Below are positions 8,564-17,965 of a stretch of 64,000 nt of DNA, piece after piece (positions within the stretch are counted from its first letter, which is position 1; every line of letters begins with the position of its first letter). The DNA is taken from positions 16,462-80,461 of IMG/VR virus record IMGVR_UViG_3300030333_008334; one strand, 5' to 3'. Position numbers and translations under genes: made by a program. The notes under the pieces were generated by a model that saw nothing but the letters and a program-made list of their open reading frames with translations, did not search any database and had not been told where the DNA came from. The DNA is from a virus.

Positions 8564-9136
8564 TTAAGTGGTTGGGACACCTTTTGCGTTTTCGGCCCAA
8601 TCATAGCGGAAAGTAACGTCCAATGTAACCATTCCGTCGCCGCTATAATCTAGCTCGCCCCATTTAATATCAGTTGGCCATGCATTATTGAGTGTCCAAG
8701 TTTCTGATACTTCTGTATTAGGTGTCGTTCTTCCCAGAGACTTTGCTCCGTTAGAGTCTAAGGTTTGGATCTGAACTTGATTGAAAGCCTCAACAGCCGA
8801 AGCCTTTGTGATGGTTCTTTGTGTTACCAAGTTTGGATCAGTTGGAAGAGTATAGCCCATTGAGATAAGAGCGTCATAGAGTCCTTGAGTCATATCATTA
8901 GCACCGCCGGGATCAACAAATGAAATCGTAACAGGATCCCATTCGGCTATTCCGGGGTAGTAAAAAGTGTGATTTAAATACTTGTGTGGAGTTTCACCAA
9001 CTTTTACACCAGGACGGCCGGCTTTTGTAGCATAATATCTCGAATTCGTAAGGCCTGGAATCAAAACAATAAACTTATATTGTCTTTTTGGCTCTAGCGT
9101 TGATGCTGCCCAGAAAAAATTTGTCTCATTTGCCAT
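8564..9136 (-). CDS. Tail tube protein (gp19-like)
   Basis: A 190-residue protein, close to the length of T4 gp19 (163). It begins MANETNFFWAASTLEPKRQY, followed by FKFIVLIPGL, which is the first tube strand. The core stretch YLNHTFYYPGIAEWDPVTIS and the closing segment ELDYSGDGMVTLDVTFRYDW are typical of T4-like tube subunits. It polymerises inside the sheath to form the DNA channel. It lies directly downstream of the sheath gene (61-base gap), the conserved sheath-tube order. A good ribosome site (GGAGGG) lies 10 bases before the ATG. I see nothing unusual. Confidence 0.88.
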   Translation of the reverse strand: MANETNFFWAASTLEPKRQYKFIVLIPGLTNSRYYATKAGRPGVKVGETPHKYLNHTFYYPGIAEWDPVTISFVDPGGANDMTQGLYDALISMGYTLPTDPNLVTQRTITKASAVEAFNQVQIQTLDSNGAKSLGRTTPNTEVSETWTLNNAWPTDIKWGELDYSGDGMVTLDVTFRYDWAENAKGVPTT

Positions 9137-9197
9137 TTAAATTACCCTCCAACGGTATTTCTAATAATAATTAGGTCTCTATAACTTTTTTGTTTTA

Positions 9198-12161
9198 TTA
9201 ATCTTCGAATGATGCTCCTGACCTGCTGACCACAAAGTCAAGTGCAATAAATTCAATTGCTCTGGCAGGCTTGAGGAAAATCTTTGCATACATGATATTT
9301 CTATCAATCAAATCTTCAGTTGTTGTAGACTCGTCCAAGACAACCTTGAAGTCTGTTAAGCCTAAGCCAACCTTAATATCGCGCAAGAAGGGAATCGCTC
9401 TGCTCGTAAAGTTTGCCCAAGTTGAAGGCACGTTCTGCTCGAACAGAGTAGTCGCTGCAATTCGCGAAATCTCCTTTTTGATGAAGATCATCAATCTTCT
9501 TACGTTAATTCTGTCTAAAGCGGAAGGTGTCACTTGCAGTGTCTTCTGACCGAAGATGACAATGCCTTCTGCTGGGAATGTCGCAATTGGGTTAATGTTT
9601 GCCTCATAAAGCTCGTCGCGCATCTTTGATGTCAAGCGCTCGCGAACTCCAATAACCGGAACGCCGGCTGAGCCTTCTGTCAAGCCGCCGCGTGTGAAGC
9701 CTGCAGGAGCAAACCACAGTGCGGATTTGGCCTGTGAGCTAGCAAAGGTGCCAATTGCTGCAATCGAGGGAGGAGCCCATAGGATCGATCCATTAATCGA
9801 ATCTCTGATGCGAACCCAAGGATAATATGCGCATGCATAACTTGAATTCAAAGCTCGGTTTCTTAAGTTAGTAATAGTTGTTGTATGACTACCATAAACT
9901 TCTGCACCAGATTCCCACTTGGGCTGATAGCCACCCTTGAGATCAACAACCGCTAAGGCATCGCCTCTATCTTCACAAGTATTGATCAGGTGATTAGTCA
10001 GTCCCTCGTGCCAAAGGCCAGGGATGGAGGCCATGTTCATTTCTACAACCTCGGGATCTGTAAGTGTATCAATCGCTTTTTTCACACTATAGAAAGCAGA
10101 GCTATTTTTCTCTGTCTTGTCTTCCATTGAAGTGCTATTGAAGGGATCTCTTTCGGTAATGTTAATACCGTCAAAGCCACCTACAAGAGGAATTGTAAAG
10201 CGATTGTGGCCGGCATCAAGAATATCCTTGTAGCTGCCACTGGTCGCTGTTACTGAATTACCAGCCATGCGACTGCCGCTTTGGTAAAGGACAATTCCCT
10301 CTCCATCTTTGCGCAAATCGTCTAATGTAAAGATAAATGCAGTTTCTGTTGAGTTCGAACTAACGCCTGTTGGTAGTCTGCGTGCTAAATCAATTGTGCT
10401 TTCATCGAAAGCTATTCCGGTTTCTGTTCTCCTCATATCAACGCCAAAGTAGGCATCGCGAGGAGAGCCTAGGCTATTATCAACAGAGCCTGATCGAAGC
10501 GTAAATGTTGGGAATTGCATGTGAATTGTCGATGCAATTGAATTTGCATATGTTAGGCCCTCATTGGCGGATTGACGCGTGTTGGTGACGTTCATCACTA
10601 CAAAACGCGGTACTGTTCCTGACAAGATGTTGTAGCCGCTGGGGCCGCCTTTGGTGGCTGAACCGACAATGCTTCCCGAACCGATAACGAATGCTGCGTT
10701 GAAGGCAGTACTGCCATCACCAAAAGCTGTGGATCCAGTAGCAGTATGAGCGATGCTAAAATTCTTGAATTTTGTCGGACCATAAAAGCCGTAAGGCAAT
10801 AGAAGCGGATCCGCTACGCCGGCATCGACGTCGCCGTCCATTTGAATATAAATGTACTGAGACAAGTTCTCATAATTTCCCTTATGAATATATCTCTTAG
10901 TATCTTCATCCCACTCAGTGTAAGAATCACCAATTTTTCTAGCAACATAATTGACAGAATTTGGATTAAGATTGCAGCCAGTGAAGCTTTCTAATATTCT
11001 TACTGCACCGTCATTATCATCAATCTTTCGCACCACTACGGTGAACGATCCATATGGATTGTAGGTGTCTGTTGCAACTCGAACGTCTTGAATAGAAATT
11101 TTTATGCTACTTTGTGCCCATTCTCCACTATCAAGAGCATGAAACTTAAATAGCTTTGAAGTGTGATTTGGATGATTGGTTGGATCGAATCCGCCGACTG
11201 GGACGCCAGTACCCTGTCTTAAATCCTGAGAAATAATCCATCCTGTACTAGACTTTTTAGCTCCTTCTCGGTGGTGTTGCCAGGAGCTAGTACCTTCGCG
11301 TAGGCCCAGCACAACACCCATGTAACCATTAGCATCAGAAGAGGCAACCAAATCGCTAACAGCTCTATCAAATGTCTCTCCGATCCAATAAGTTTGTCTA
11401 TTATCTTGATTACGTGATAAATTACTTGTTAAAATTGGATTAGTATTTAAAGCTTTGCGAATATATTTTTCACTATTCCGATCAAAGTTGAAATCTGTTT
11501 TCTTTGTTATATTTCCATCTCTATCTTTAATAACAGCTGTAAAAGTTTTGCCTGTCGCCTTGCTGAGTGTTAGCACAGCAGTACCAGTTACCTGCATAGC
11601 GGCAGGACCAGGGACCGCACCACTTAATTCGAAGCTGCCCTCTGTCAAGTACACAACAGCCGCTAGTGATCCAGTAGCAACGTTGCTTGGACTGGCGCTG
11701 GAACCGGTTGTAGGTGCAATAAACAATCCATACGCTCCGCCGTTGGCGTTTCTGTCAGTGCCAATTTCAGCAGAGGTGCCAACGGCCCCTTTGAGCCAAG
11801 TCTCCCAGCCACCATAGCCAGCATATGCATTCGCCTTGCTGTGCTGTTCTCCCAAGAGTCTAACATAAGTTAATGGGTTAGCGTTTCGCAACCATGCTTG
11901 TGCAGCATACATACCATACATCGGCGTTGTTTGATTGCCTTCTCTCCAGACGTCACTGCCTTGACCTCCCGGCATGGGAACACCAAAAACGTCAACAAAC
12001 TCCGAAAAAGAGTTGACTTTCGTAGGCCTCATAGAAGGACCTTTTGGCGCGCGGCCAATAATTACAGGACCGATCGCGTCGGGCACTGCGGGCAATTGTG
12101 AATTATCGATCTCATCGATAAAAACACCGGGTGATACAAACTTAAATTTTTTAACAGACAT
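9198..12161 (-). CDS. Tail sheath protein (gp18-like), enlarged
   Basis: A 987-residue protein, against 659 in T4 gp18. The start MSVKKFKFVSPGVFIDEIDN and the following GPVIIGRAPKGP are the sheath N-terminus that links neighbouring subunits. The C-terminal third (from about residue 690, ERDPFNSTS... onward) holds the conserved contractile core, including INVRRLMIFIKKEISRIAAT, VPSTWANFTSRAIPFL, and the last strand ARAIEFIALDFVVSRSGASF. The extra length sits in the middle (about residues 130-600), beta-rich and full of glycine and serine, probably surface domains. One copy of the candidate late-promoter element lies 58 bases upstream, and the ribosome site AGGAGAG is clear. Confidence 0.9.
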   Translation of the reverse strand: MSVKKFKFVSPGVFIDEIDNSQLPAVPDAIGPVIIGRAPKGPSMRPTKVNSFSEFVDVFGVPMPGGQGSDVWREGNQTTPMYGMYAAQAWLRNANPLTYVRLLGEQHSKANAYAGYGGWETWLKGAVGTSAEIGTDRNANGGAYGLFIAPTTGSSASPSNVATGSLAAVVYLTEGSFELSGAVPGPAAMQVTGTAVLTLSKATGKTFTAVIKDRDGNITKKTDFNFDRNSEKYIRKALNTNPILTSNLSRNQDNRQTYWIGETFDRAVSDLVASSDANGYMGVVLGLREGTSSWQHHREGAKKSSTGWIISQDLRQGTGVPVGGFDPTNHPNHTSKLFKFHALDSGEWAQSSIKISIQDVRVATDTYNPYGSFTVVVRKIDDNDGAVRILESFTGCNLNPNSVNYVARKIGDSYTEWDEDTKRYIHKGNYENLSQYIYIQMDGDVDAGVADPLLLPYGFYGPTKFKNFSIAHTATGSTAFGDGSTAFNAAFVIGSGSIVGSATKGGPSGYNILSGTVPRFVVMNVTNTRQSANEGLTYANSIASTIHMQFPTFTLRSGSVDNSLGSPRDAYFGVDMRRTETGIAFDESTIDLARRLPTGVSSNSTETAFIFTLDDLRKDGEGIVLYQSGSRMAGNSVTATSGSYKDILDAGHNRFTIPLVGGFDGINITERDPFNSTSMEDKTEKNSSAFYSVKKAIDTLTDPEVVEMNMASIPGLWHEGLTNHLINTCEDRGDALAVVDLKGGYQPKWESGAEVYGSHTTTITNLRNRALNSSYACAYYPWVRIRDSINGSILWAPPSIAAIGTFASSQAKSALWFAPAGFTRGGLTEGSAGVPVIGVRERLTSKMRDELYEANINPIATFPAEGIVIFGQKTLQVTPSALDRINVRRLMIFIKKEISRIAATTLFEQNVPSTWANFTSRAIPFLRDIKVGLGLTDFKVVLDESTTTEDLIDRNIMYAKIFLKPARAIEFIALDFVVSRSGASFED

Positions 12162-12218
12162 TTACCAGCTCTCCTTTTAAAAAAATAAAAAATCTAGGGA
12201 AATCCAATATTATTTCTT

Positions 12219-12235
12219 AAATAAATAGTGTTATC
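12219..12235 (-). promoter_or_regulatory. Candidate late promoter element upstream of sheath gene
   Basis: The minus strand reads GATAACACTATTTATTT. It matches the ATAAYACTATTTAT element at 17891 and 43555. It lies in the 95-base gap between the gp15-like gene and the sheath gene, 58 bases before the sheath ATG. Confidence 0.5.
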
Positions 12236-12256
12236 TTTAACCAAAAACCAATTTTA

Positions 12257-13138
12257 TTAATCGCGATAAAAAGCACCTTCGTCTAAGTTTTCATTTATAT
12301 CACCGACAATAACTCTTTCACGCGGAATTCTGACTTCAACTGCGTTTTCTCTAATGACAACACGAGGCTTGACTTGATTTTTATCCTCGCCTATTAAATA
12401 CCCCATAACTCTCATGTTTATTTTGGTCTGAAATTTTCTTTCTTCCTCTGACAAATTAGATATATTGTTGTCGAACGAAAAATCACCATCAATAAAAGCT
12501 TCGTAATGATGTTGATCTTCTGTGATAAAAACAGAATTAATTCCGCGAGGCTCAGGAACTGTTGCGAAAGGCACAATCAAATCATTCATGTGCTGTTGAT
12601 ATTCAGTTCGAATAGTCACTCCATAGGTCACTTCAACATAAACCGGGGCGGGCGTCGAAATGGTTTGATAAACTACTTTTTTGTTTTTTCTAGGAAAATT
12701 AAGCTGTCCTTTTCTTCTTTGTGCATCTGCGCGAGCGAAATTTCTAGTTTTTTCTTGGTTAATTCTTCTTGACATTACGATCGAGCCGCCCTGCTCATCG
12801 TTCATTGCGAGTACATTTCCAAAGAACCTCTTTGTTAAATCTTTATTGAAACCAGTCCTTTCAATAGATATAAGTGGTAGGTTAAACGATCCATCTCTAT
12901 CATTTCTTAAGTCGCGATTATGCTTCACGTTGAAGGATCTTTCTGCGCCGGTCCAAATAACTGGTACTTTTTTCCATCCTTTGTTCTTAAGAACTTTTAA
13001 ATTCAATTCCTCATCAATCCAGTTATAAAGCGCTTGATCAATAGTCTCAATGGTCGAAGGGTTAATAATTTTTTCATATATAATAGATGGATCTTCAACT
13101 TCTGAGTGATCATGATTTTCGTCTTCTCTACGTGGCAT
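12257..13138 (-). CDS. Tail sheath stabiliser or tail completion protein, gp15-like
   Basis: A 293-residue protein. Its order of features parallels T4 gp15: KKVPVIWTGAERSFNVKHN near residue 60, a strand NLPLISIERTGFNKDL, then VYVEVTYGVTIRTEYQQHMN with VPFATVP, and a late strand KFQTKINMRVMGYLIGED. Gp15 caps the tube and sheath and holds the tail to the neck. A charged C-terminus (GDINENLDEGAFYRD) ends it. The start overlaps the stop of the 163-residue neck gene by 11 bases, and the sheath gene follows, which is the right place for a tail terminator. Assignment rests on motif order from memory and on context, not on an alignment. Confidence 0.65.
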   Translation of the reverse strand: MPRREDENHDHSEVEDPSIIYEKIINPSTIETIDQALYNWIDEELNLKVLKNKGWKKVPVIWTGAERSFNVKHNRDLRNDRDGSFNLPLISIERTGFNKDLTKRFFGNVLAMNDEQGGSIVMSRRINQEKTRNFARADAQRRKGQLNFPRKNKKVVYQTISTPAPVYVEVTYGVTIRTEYQQHMNDLIVPFATVPEPRGINSVFITEDQHHYEAFIDGDFSFDNNISNLSEEERKFQTKINMRVMGYLIGEDKNQVKPRVVIRENAVEVRIPRERVIVGDINENLDEGAFYRD

Positions 13139-13619
13139 CGAATAAACCCTCTCTTGCTCTTATTGCTTTAGCTGAAATCTCAAATCTGTGATCGATTTGG
13201 CCAAACAACTGCTTTGGCTCTTTGAGTGTAACTAGCTCGTAATAAAAGTCACCATATAAAATAAAATCGCCTTCTCTAACAAATAGGTCTTGGTCTTCAG
13301 TTAATCTTCTTTTGTGAAAATGTACTGTTAAAGAAACATTTTTATCCAAACCATAATGATCTGTGAATGTTTCAGTTCCATCCCACTCAACCAAAGCATA
13401 AACTCTTACAGGCGGCAGAAAAGATTTGTTGACTGCTTCGCCATATAAAGAATGATAATTTGTAATCTCCAAATCAACAGGATAATAGACAACCTGCTGG
13501 CCAACGACTCTTTCTATAAGCTCGTCATTGACTTGCTTTACTAAATCTCTCTCTTTTTTGCCCAAAAACATTGGAGGAGGAGGCGAAGAAGGCTGACTCC
13601 ATTTATCTTTTTCTGCCAT
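13128..13619 (-). CDS. Probable neck or head-tail connector protein
   Basis: A 163-residue protein with a proline-rich start (SSPPPPM) and then a helical segment KERDLVKQVNDELIERV. It continues with strand-rich sequence such as VVYYPVDLEITNYHSLYGEA, SFLPPVRVYALVEWDG and FILYGDFYYELVTLKEP. The pattern 'LYGEA, then FLPPV' recurs in myovirus connector genes placed between gp13-like and gp15-like genes. By order it would be the counterpart of T4 gp14, but it is much shorter than gp14 (256 residues). It overlaps the next gene by 11 bases and follows the gp13-like gene by 10 bases. It most likely completes the head or neck. Confidence 0.55.
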   Translation of the reverse strand: MAEKDKWSQPSSPPPPMFLGKKERDLVKQVNDELIERVVGQQVVYYPVDLEITNYHSLYGEAVNKSFLPPVRVYALVEWDGTETFTDHYGLDKNVSLTVHFHKRRLTEDQDLFVREGDFILYGDFYYELVTLKEPKQLFGQIDHRFEISAKAIRAREGLFDAT

Positions 13620-13629
13620 TGTCTACCTC

Positions 13630-14895
13630 CTAGCCCACAAACACGCCTAGAGGAGCGTTCATTAATATTTCATTTGCGGCCTTTACAGTTTCTGACTGTG
13701 TTGTTGTAAGTTTATTATAAGTTAACTCATCCAATATTGTTTTGAGTTCTTCTCTTAATTTATCCTGCTCGTCTTTTGCTTGGGAAAGTAATTCCGAATG
13801 GTTTAAAGTTACAGACTCTCCAGGAATCGGAATTGTTGAAAATTTTCCACGTATCTGCCCTAGCATTTCTTTTGATAAAGCTAAGGCAAAGCGACGAATC
13901 CACTGTTTACCTATGCTGTTGATGCTTTTATAAGGAATATTAGCAAAAGGTAAAGTATTCATATTATTAATGCCTGAAACTCCAACTCTTCTATCTTCTT
14001 CTTCCTCCCATGCATCTTTATGAATTGTAAATTGAACCCACATCTTTCTTACTTGTATGCTTCTAGGTTGCGGAAAAATACGTATTTTGTTGTTTTTTAA
14101 CTCGTAGCTATAATGAGAATTTCTTGTCCATATTGCGTCCTCATATGCCATGGCTTGTAGTTTATTTTGGTATGGAGGAATAACTTCAAATGTAGAATCA
14201 TCTGCAAACATTCCATATGTCGACAAATTTCCAACAGAGTTCAAGCCACCATAATATCCAAAAAACCTCCACATCGAGTGTGGCGTCTTATAAAAGACTT
14301 TCTTAATCTTAACCTTTCGATCGTTAATATCCAGGCTTGAAGAAAAGCTACTGCTAATAATAGCCTGCAAATCATAATCAGTTTGTTTATCATTAATAGT
14401 GAAGGACGCTGAGTATTCGTTTTCATAGCCATCTAAGCCAATTTCGGCTGCGATGCCATCAGCTATCCTTTCTGCATATGCAAATCTGAATTTGGGGTAT
14501 TTAAGCTCAATATTAGATCCCGGAGAATTCGAGCCGGAAAGAAGGCCATCATGATCAAAAGATCCAGTTGTGTTACCAAGCATATTTGGCAAAGAATTTT
14601 TTGCCTGGTGGATGTTAACTATGTAAGAATATTCCAGCACTGCCTCTTCATAGGCCGTAAAAATATTCTGCTCAGTCAACTCGACATCTAAAACATCGCC
14701 ACCAAGTTTTTTGTAAGTATAAGATACTTGATCAATAGCGCCAGAGATAAAATTTGTATCATACAGGCTAGAATTTGGATCTGCATAAATACCAAAAGCA
14801 TAATTCACAATCGTTGTTGCATTCGATAATGCACCGGTAATTGGTAAAACTATGGCACTAGTTTGACTAACGGGAGTTAAAGTGGGTTTCGACAT
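13630..14895 (-). CDS. Neck protein, gp13-like
   Basis: A 421-residue protein. Residues about 60-95 (YTYKKLGGDVLDVELTEQN, then IFTAYEEAVLEYSYIVN) are the usual core start of gp13-like neck proteins. Later come FYKTPHSMWRFFGYYGGLNS, IRIFPQP, and the C-terminal helix KQWIRRFALALSKEMLGQIR followed by GKFSTIPIPGESVTLNHSEL. Gp13 joins the filled head at the portal vertex to receive the tail. It is longer than T4 gp13 (309). It is the first gene after the terminator that follows the capsid gene, with ribosome site GGAGG before the ATG. No promoter element is obvious in the short gap, so it may be read through from upstream. Confidence 0.75.
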   Translation of the reverse strand: MSKPTLTPVSQTSAIVLPITGALSNATTIVNYAFGIYADPNSSLYDTNFISGAIDQVSYTYKKLGGDVLDVELTEQNIFTAYEEAVLEYSYIVNIHQAKNSLPNMLGNTTGSFDHDGLLSGSNSPGSNIELKYPKFRFAYAERIADGIAAEIGLDGYENEYSASFTINDKQTDYDLQAIISSSFSSSLDINDRKVKIKKVFYKTPHSMWRFFGYYGGLNSVGNLSTYGMFADDSTFEVIPPYQNKLQAMAYEDAIWTRNSHYSYELKNNKIRIFPQPRSIQVRKMWVQFTIHKDAWEEEEDRRVGVSGINNMNTLPFANIPYKSINSIGKQWIRRFALALSKEMLGQIRGKFSTIPIPGESVTLNHSELLSQAKDEQDKLREELKTILDELTYNKLTTTQSETVKAANEILMNAPLGVFVG

Positions 14896-14935
14896 TCATG
14901 GAGCCTCCGATGTAATAATTAGTTTATAAAAATAG

Positions 14936-14970
14936 AAAACCCCGCCTCAGAATACCAAGACGGGGTTTTT
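14936..14970 (-). terminator. Intrinsic terminator after the major capsid gene
   Basis: Minus-strand RNA forms CCCCGUCUUGG, loop UAUU, CUGAGGCGGGG, an 11-bp stem with three G:U pairs, then a U run (14939-14936). The G:U pairs become A-C mismatches on the plus strand, so it serves leftward transcription. It sits just after the capsid stop and would limit high capsid expression to the scaffold-capsid unit. Confidence 0.75.
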
Positions 14971-14990
14971 GCTATAAATAGCTGATCTTA

Positions 14991-16784
14991 TTAAACAAGA
15001 TCTTGACAGATAACCAAGCCATACATATCAGGACGAACCATCTGCTTCGCATAGCGAGTCATCACGCCCTTACGGGGCACGAAATCCTCAGTACCGAAGA
15101 TGGTCGGCGTGACCTGTAGGGGCACGTATGGAGCGTAAACATAGCCGCTTTCGAGGAAGCTGCCACCCTTACGACCAACGAGAACAAGGTTACGACGGAA
15201 GTAAGGATCAACGTACACATCCCACTTCTTGCTTAAGCTGCCAACTTTAACAGCACCGACTGTACCAGTGTCAGTGTCAACACCGACATTAGCGCGGAAT
15301 CCGGCAGTGAACTCAAGTAGGTTTGCAACTTCAGGTGATGTCACGATGAAGTTTGCGCCTCCACGAAGAGTCTTTCTGTGGATCTGAGCTGATACTTCGT
15401 TAATGGTCTCGACAAGAGTCTCGTACCACTCACTTACTGTACCAGTGAAGTCGGGGCCGGCGAGGGACGAGCTAACAGCTAGCTGCTCGCCAGTCTCGCG
15501 ATTTAAGAAACGACCCGGGAGACGTGACCAGTAAAGCGTACCAGCATGAGCACCTGTAATAAGATCCTCAAGAATCTCACGATCAATTTCAAGAGCAATG
15601 TGCTCGGAGAGAATTGAAGTAAGCTCGACCTCAGCGTCCAAGTTATGGTAGGCGTTAAGATCCTGACCAAGCTCTGGGGTCCACTTAGCCTTGAGCTTCT
15701 TCGTCACCGCGGTCACAGCAATGCTGTCGACCTTGATGTCGATCTCAGGGATATCTTGGCTAACCTCATTCGCAAACGCAGTAGCCACAGCCTGATCGCC
15801 TGAACTCTCAAGCAACCACTCTGAAGCGCCCTTGACAGCGCCGATTGCGTTAGCAGCGTCAAAGTTATCAGCTGTTGCGTAATGCCAAACAGTGCTGGGG
15901 TTATTGCCGCCCAATGAACCAGACACAGTAGCCATAGTGGTACCGGCGTCAGGCTCAATAACAAAACGAATAGTGGTTTTGCCCAAGCCCGGGACAAAGT
16001 GGGTTAAGCGACGATGCAATGTAGCATTAATATCAGTAGAAACGTTAATTGCGGCCAAGTTGTCCAAATTAAGCTCTTCGCCGCCTGCCTGGAATATACT
16101 AGCAGAAACATCAACAATGAGAACGTTTGAGCCGGAAAGGTCCGGATCATACTGAACCATCTTCTCTAGCTGATTGACGCTGGTGAATGCCGCACCTCCG
16201 CCGGGGGAGCCGCCGTTGAGGATACCGCCGCCAAGGCTGGGGGTGCTAAGAGAACCGACTGTACCGGATGCATGAACGATAATGCCGTTCGTCGGCGTAA
16301 CATTCGCTAGCGGGGAAGCATAGCCGTTGCGAAGGTTGTAGAAACCGCCGCCATCATTAGCGGAAAGGTTAACACCACCTGTCACCTGGCTTGCAACCAC
16401 GTTACCGCCATAGACAGAAACATCAGCCAAGTCGCCTAGGCGAGCATCAGTCTGAGTAAAGTCAAGGAAGAAGATGAGGCCAGAAGGCAAGCTCATCGGT
16501 TGCACGGAAACAAGATCGTTAGCGATCAAGGATCCGAAAACACGACGAACGATTGGGAACGCAACAGATGCGAAACCTTCAACGTCGCCGCCGGCCATTG
16601 TGCTGGCCTCTTTCAAAAGTTGTGAAGCCTGATTCTCAAGGAGTCGGGCCATTGAATTCTTGGTATAATCGTTACCAAGACCCTCAAGAAGACCAGTGCG
16701 TTCCCATTTATCCATTAGGGCAGCACCTTCTCTCTGTAGGTCGCGGTTAACAATACCTTCAGTTAATTTATCTAATACAGACAT
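14991..16784 (-). CDS. Major capsid protein precursor (gp23-like)
   Basis: A 597-residue protein. I start it at MSVLDKLTEGIVNRDLQREG (ATG at 16784) because TATAGGAGG lies 7 bases upstream. An upstream in-frame start at 16835 overlaps the scaffold gene and has no ribosome site. The N-terminal 59 residues are a helical delta domain ending in QLLKE, a prohead-protease site (hydrophobic, any, Glu), with cleavage expected between E59 and A60. T4 gp23 is cut after E65. After it comes GFASVAFPIVRRVFGSLIAN and VQPMSLPSGLIFFLDF, typical of gp23. The C-terminal part (LVVGRKGG-like VLVGRKGGSFLESGYVYAPY) and VMTRYAKQMVRPDMYGLV end the HK97-type fold. A glycine-rich insertion (about residues 110-190) is probably exposed. 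Confidence 0.93.
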   Translation of the reverse strand: MSVLDKLTEGIVNRDLQREGAALMDKWERTGLLEGLGNDYTKNSMARLLENQASQLLKEASTMAGGDVEGFASVAFPIVRRVFGSLIANDLVSVQPMSLPSGLIFFLDFTQTDARLGDLADVSVYGGNVVASQVTGGVNLSANDGGGFYNLRNGYASPLANVTPTNGIIVHASGTVGSLSTPSLGGGILNGGSPGGGAAFTSVNQLEKMVQYDPDLSGSNVLIVDVSASIFQAGGEELNLDNLAAINVSTDINATLHRRLTHFVPGLGKTTIRFVIEPDAGTTMATVSGSLGGNNPSTVWHYATADNFDAANAIGAVKGASEWLLESSGDQAVATAFANEVSQDIPEIDIKVDSIAVTAVTKKLKAKWTPELGQDLNAYHNLDAEVELTSILSEHIALEIDREILEDLITGAHAGTLYWSRLPGRFLNRETGEQLAVSSSLAGPDFTGTVSEWYETLVETINEVSAQIHRKTLRGGANFIVTSPEVANLLEFTAGFRANVGVDTDTGTVGAVKVGSLSKKWDVYVDPYFRRNLVLVGRKGGSFLESGYVYAPYVPLQVTPTIFGTEDFVPRKGVMTRYAKQMVRPDMYGLVICQDLV

Positions 16785-16807
16785 TTTTAAACCTCCTATA
16801 TATTGTT

Positions 16808-17857
16808 TTATTTTAAGCCTGCAAGGGTTTTCCATCTAGAAAGTGATGGATCATCCTTCTTTGTTGCACTTTGGTTTCTATTCCTACCATGCAACAACAA
16901 ACCAGCGGAAGAATTTTTAACGGCTTCACTCAGTGATTGTGGCTCTCTTTTTGTTGTTGTGCTGCCCACTGCGTTCTGAAGAGTTTCAAAAATAACTTTT
17001 GCTTCTTCGACTGTTTCGGCCTCTGAAATAGCTTCGACAATTTTATTTTTTTGCCGCTCATTTAAGGAGTCGCTGATTAAGACCTTATTTGTATATAATA
17101 GTTTAGCATTGGTTAGAGAAGACTCTGTTAATTTATCTTTCATAATATAAATTGTTTCTCTTAACTGTTCTTTCTCTTCACCATGCGTTTGATTTTCAAC
17201 TTTAAGTTTCTCAAGTGCAGATTTTAAAGCTTCATTTTCTTCTTTAATTTCTGTATCCTCTGCACGAGCTAAAAGTTCTTCTTGTGCCTGCGCCAATTGG
17301 CTAGCTGGCATGCCATTATTTCCCCATCCACTGGAAACTGGCTTGATATCGACTACTAATTCTTCCAAAATAGAAGAAAGAAGGTTCTCGTCTAATTCAA
17401 TCTCTTCTTCAACATCAAGCTCTTCCTGCAATGGAGCGCGGAGTTCGTCATCTTCTAAAGCATCGGATCCTAAAATATCTGACGCCAAAGTCTCTTGGCT
17501 CTCTGGTTTTTCTGGCATTTCATCATCAGGCATTTTGGTAAGCTGATCTAGATCAACCTCAAATGTGTCCTCTTCCTCTGGACATGGACAAAGCTTCTCG
17601 CCGTCGACGGTGACAATAGGCATGTCCTTAAGTGCGGAGTCTTCTTCTGGCTCTTCGCCTGGAAGTGGTGCCTCTGCATCTAAATCCATTGCTTCATCAC
17701 CCATGTCGGGTGCAAGTTCTGGTTGCTCTAAAAGAGTTTCAACCGCTTCTTTAATCTGATTGGAGTATTTCTCAACAATCATATCTTCTGCATTTTTAAG
17801 TGCAGCTTCACGCAGTGCTTCTGCGTCGACTATTGCTTGTTCTAACATTGATGACAT
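16808..17857 (-). CDS. Prohead core scaffold protein (gp22-like)
   Basis: A 349-residue, strongly acidic protein. It opens with a helix (MLEQAIVDAEALREAALKNA), then a long acidic, proline-dotted stretch (about 50-180). A coiled coil follows at about 205-260, with the family hallmark NAKLLYTNKVLISDSLNERQ and KIVEAISEAETVEEAKVIFE. The C-terminus is basic (SLSRWKTLAGLK), probably the contact to the capsid subunit. It shapes the prohead and is then digested by the prohead protease. Its place directly before the capsid gene is the T4 order. Upstream lie a terminator (17966-17997) and a candidate late promoter (17891-17906), so scaffold and capsid form one late unit. Confidence 0.85.
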   Translation of the reverse strand: MSSMLEQAIVDAEALREAALKNAEDMIVEKYSNQIKEAVETLLEQPELAPDMGDEAMDLDAEAPLPGEEPEEDSALKDMPIVTVDGEKLCPCPEEEDTFEVDLDQLTKMPDDEMPEKPESQETLASDILGSDALEDDELRAPLQEELDVEEEIELDENLLSSILEELVVDIKPVSSGWGNNGMPASQLAQAQEELLARAEDTEIKEENEALKSALEKLKVENQTHGEEKEQLRETIYIMKDKLTESSLTNAKLLYTNKVLISDSLNERQKNKIVEAISEAETVEEAKVIFETLQNAVGSTTTKREPQSLSEAVKNSSAGLLLHGRNRNQSATKKDDPSLSRWKTLAGLK

Positions 17858-17890
17858 TTATAATCTCCCGTAAAAAAACGTAAATTATCA

Positions 17891-17906
17891 AAATAAATAG
17901 TATTAT
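17891..17906 (-). promoter_or_regulatory. Candidate late promoter element upstream of scaffold-capsid unit
   Basis: The minus strand reads ATAATACTATTTATTT, the clearest copy of the shared element. It lies 34 bases before the scaffold ATG and downstream of the fibre-gene terminator, which is the place where a new transcript should begin. Confidence 0.55.
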
Positions 17907-17965
17907 ATATGCATAAAAGAAGAAATTTTATACACCCACTTGGATGCCTTATAACATACACATAT

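Noticed and set aside
14971-14982. GCTATAAATAGC, palindromic and similar to the late-promoter element and to the T4 late box
   Set aside because: It lies between the capsid stop and the terminator, so a leftward transcript from it would be stopped before the neck gene. It is probably chance in an AT-rich stretch.
16785-16835. Upstream extension of the capsid gene to 16835
   Set aside because: It overlaps the scaffold gene and has no ribosome site, whereas ATG 16784 has AGGAGG at ideal spacing.
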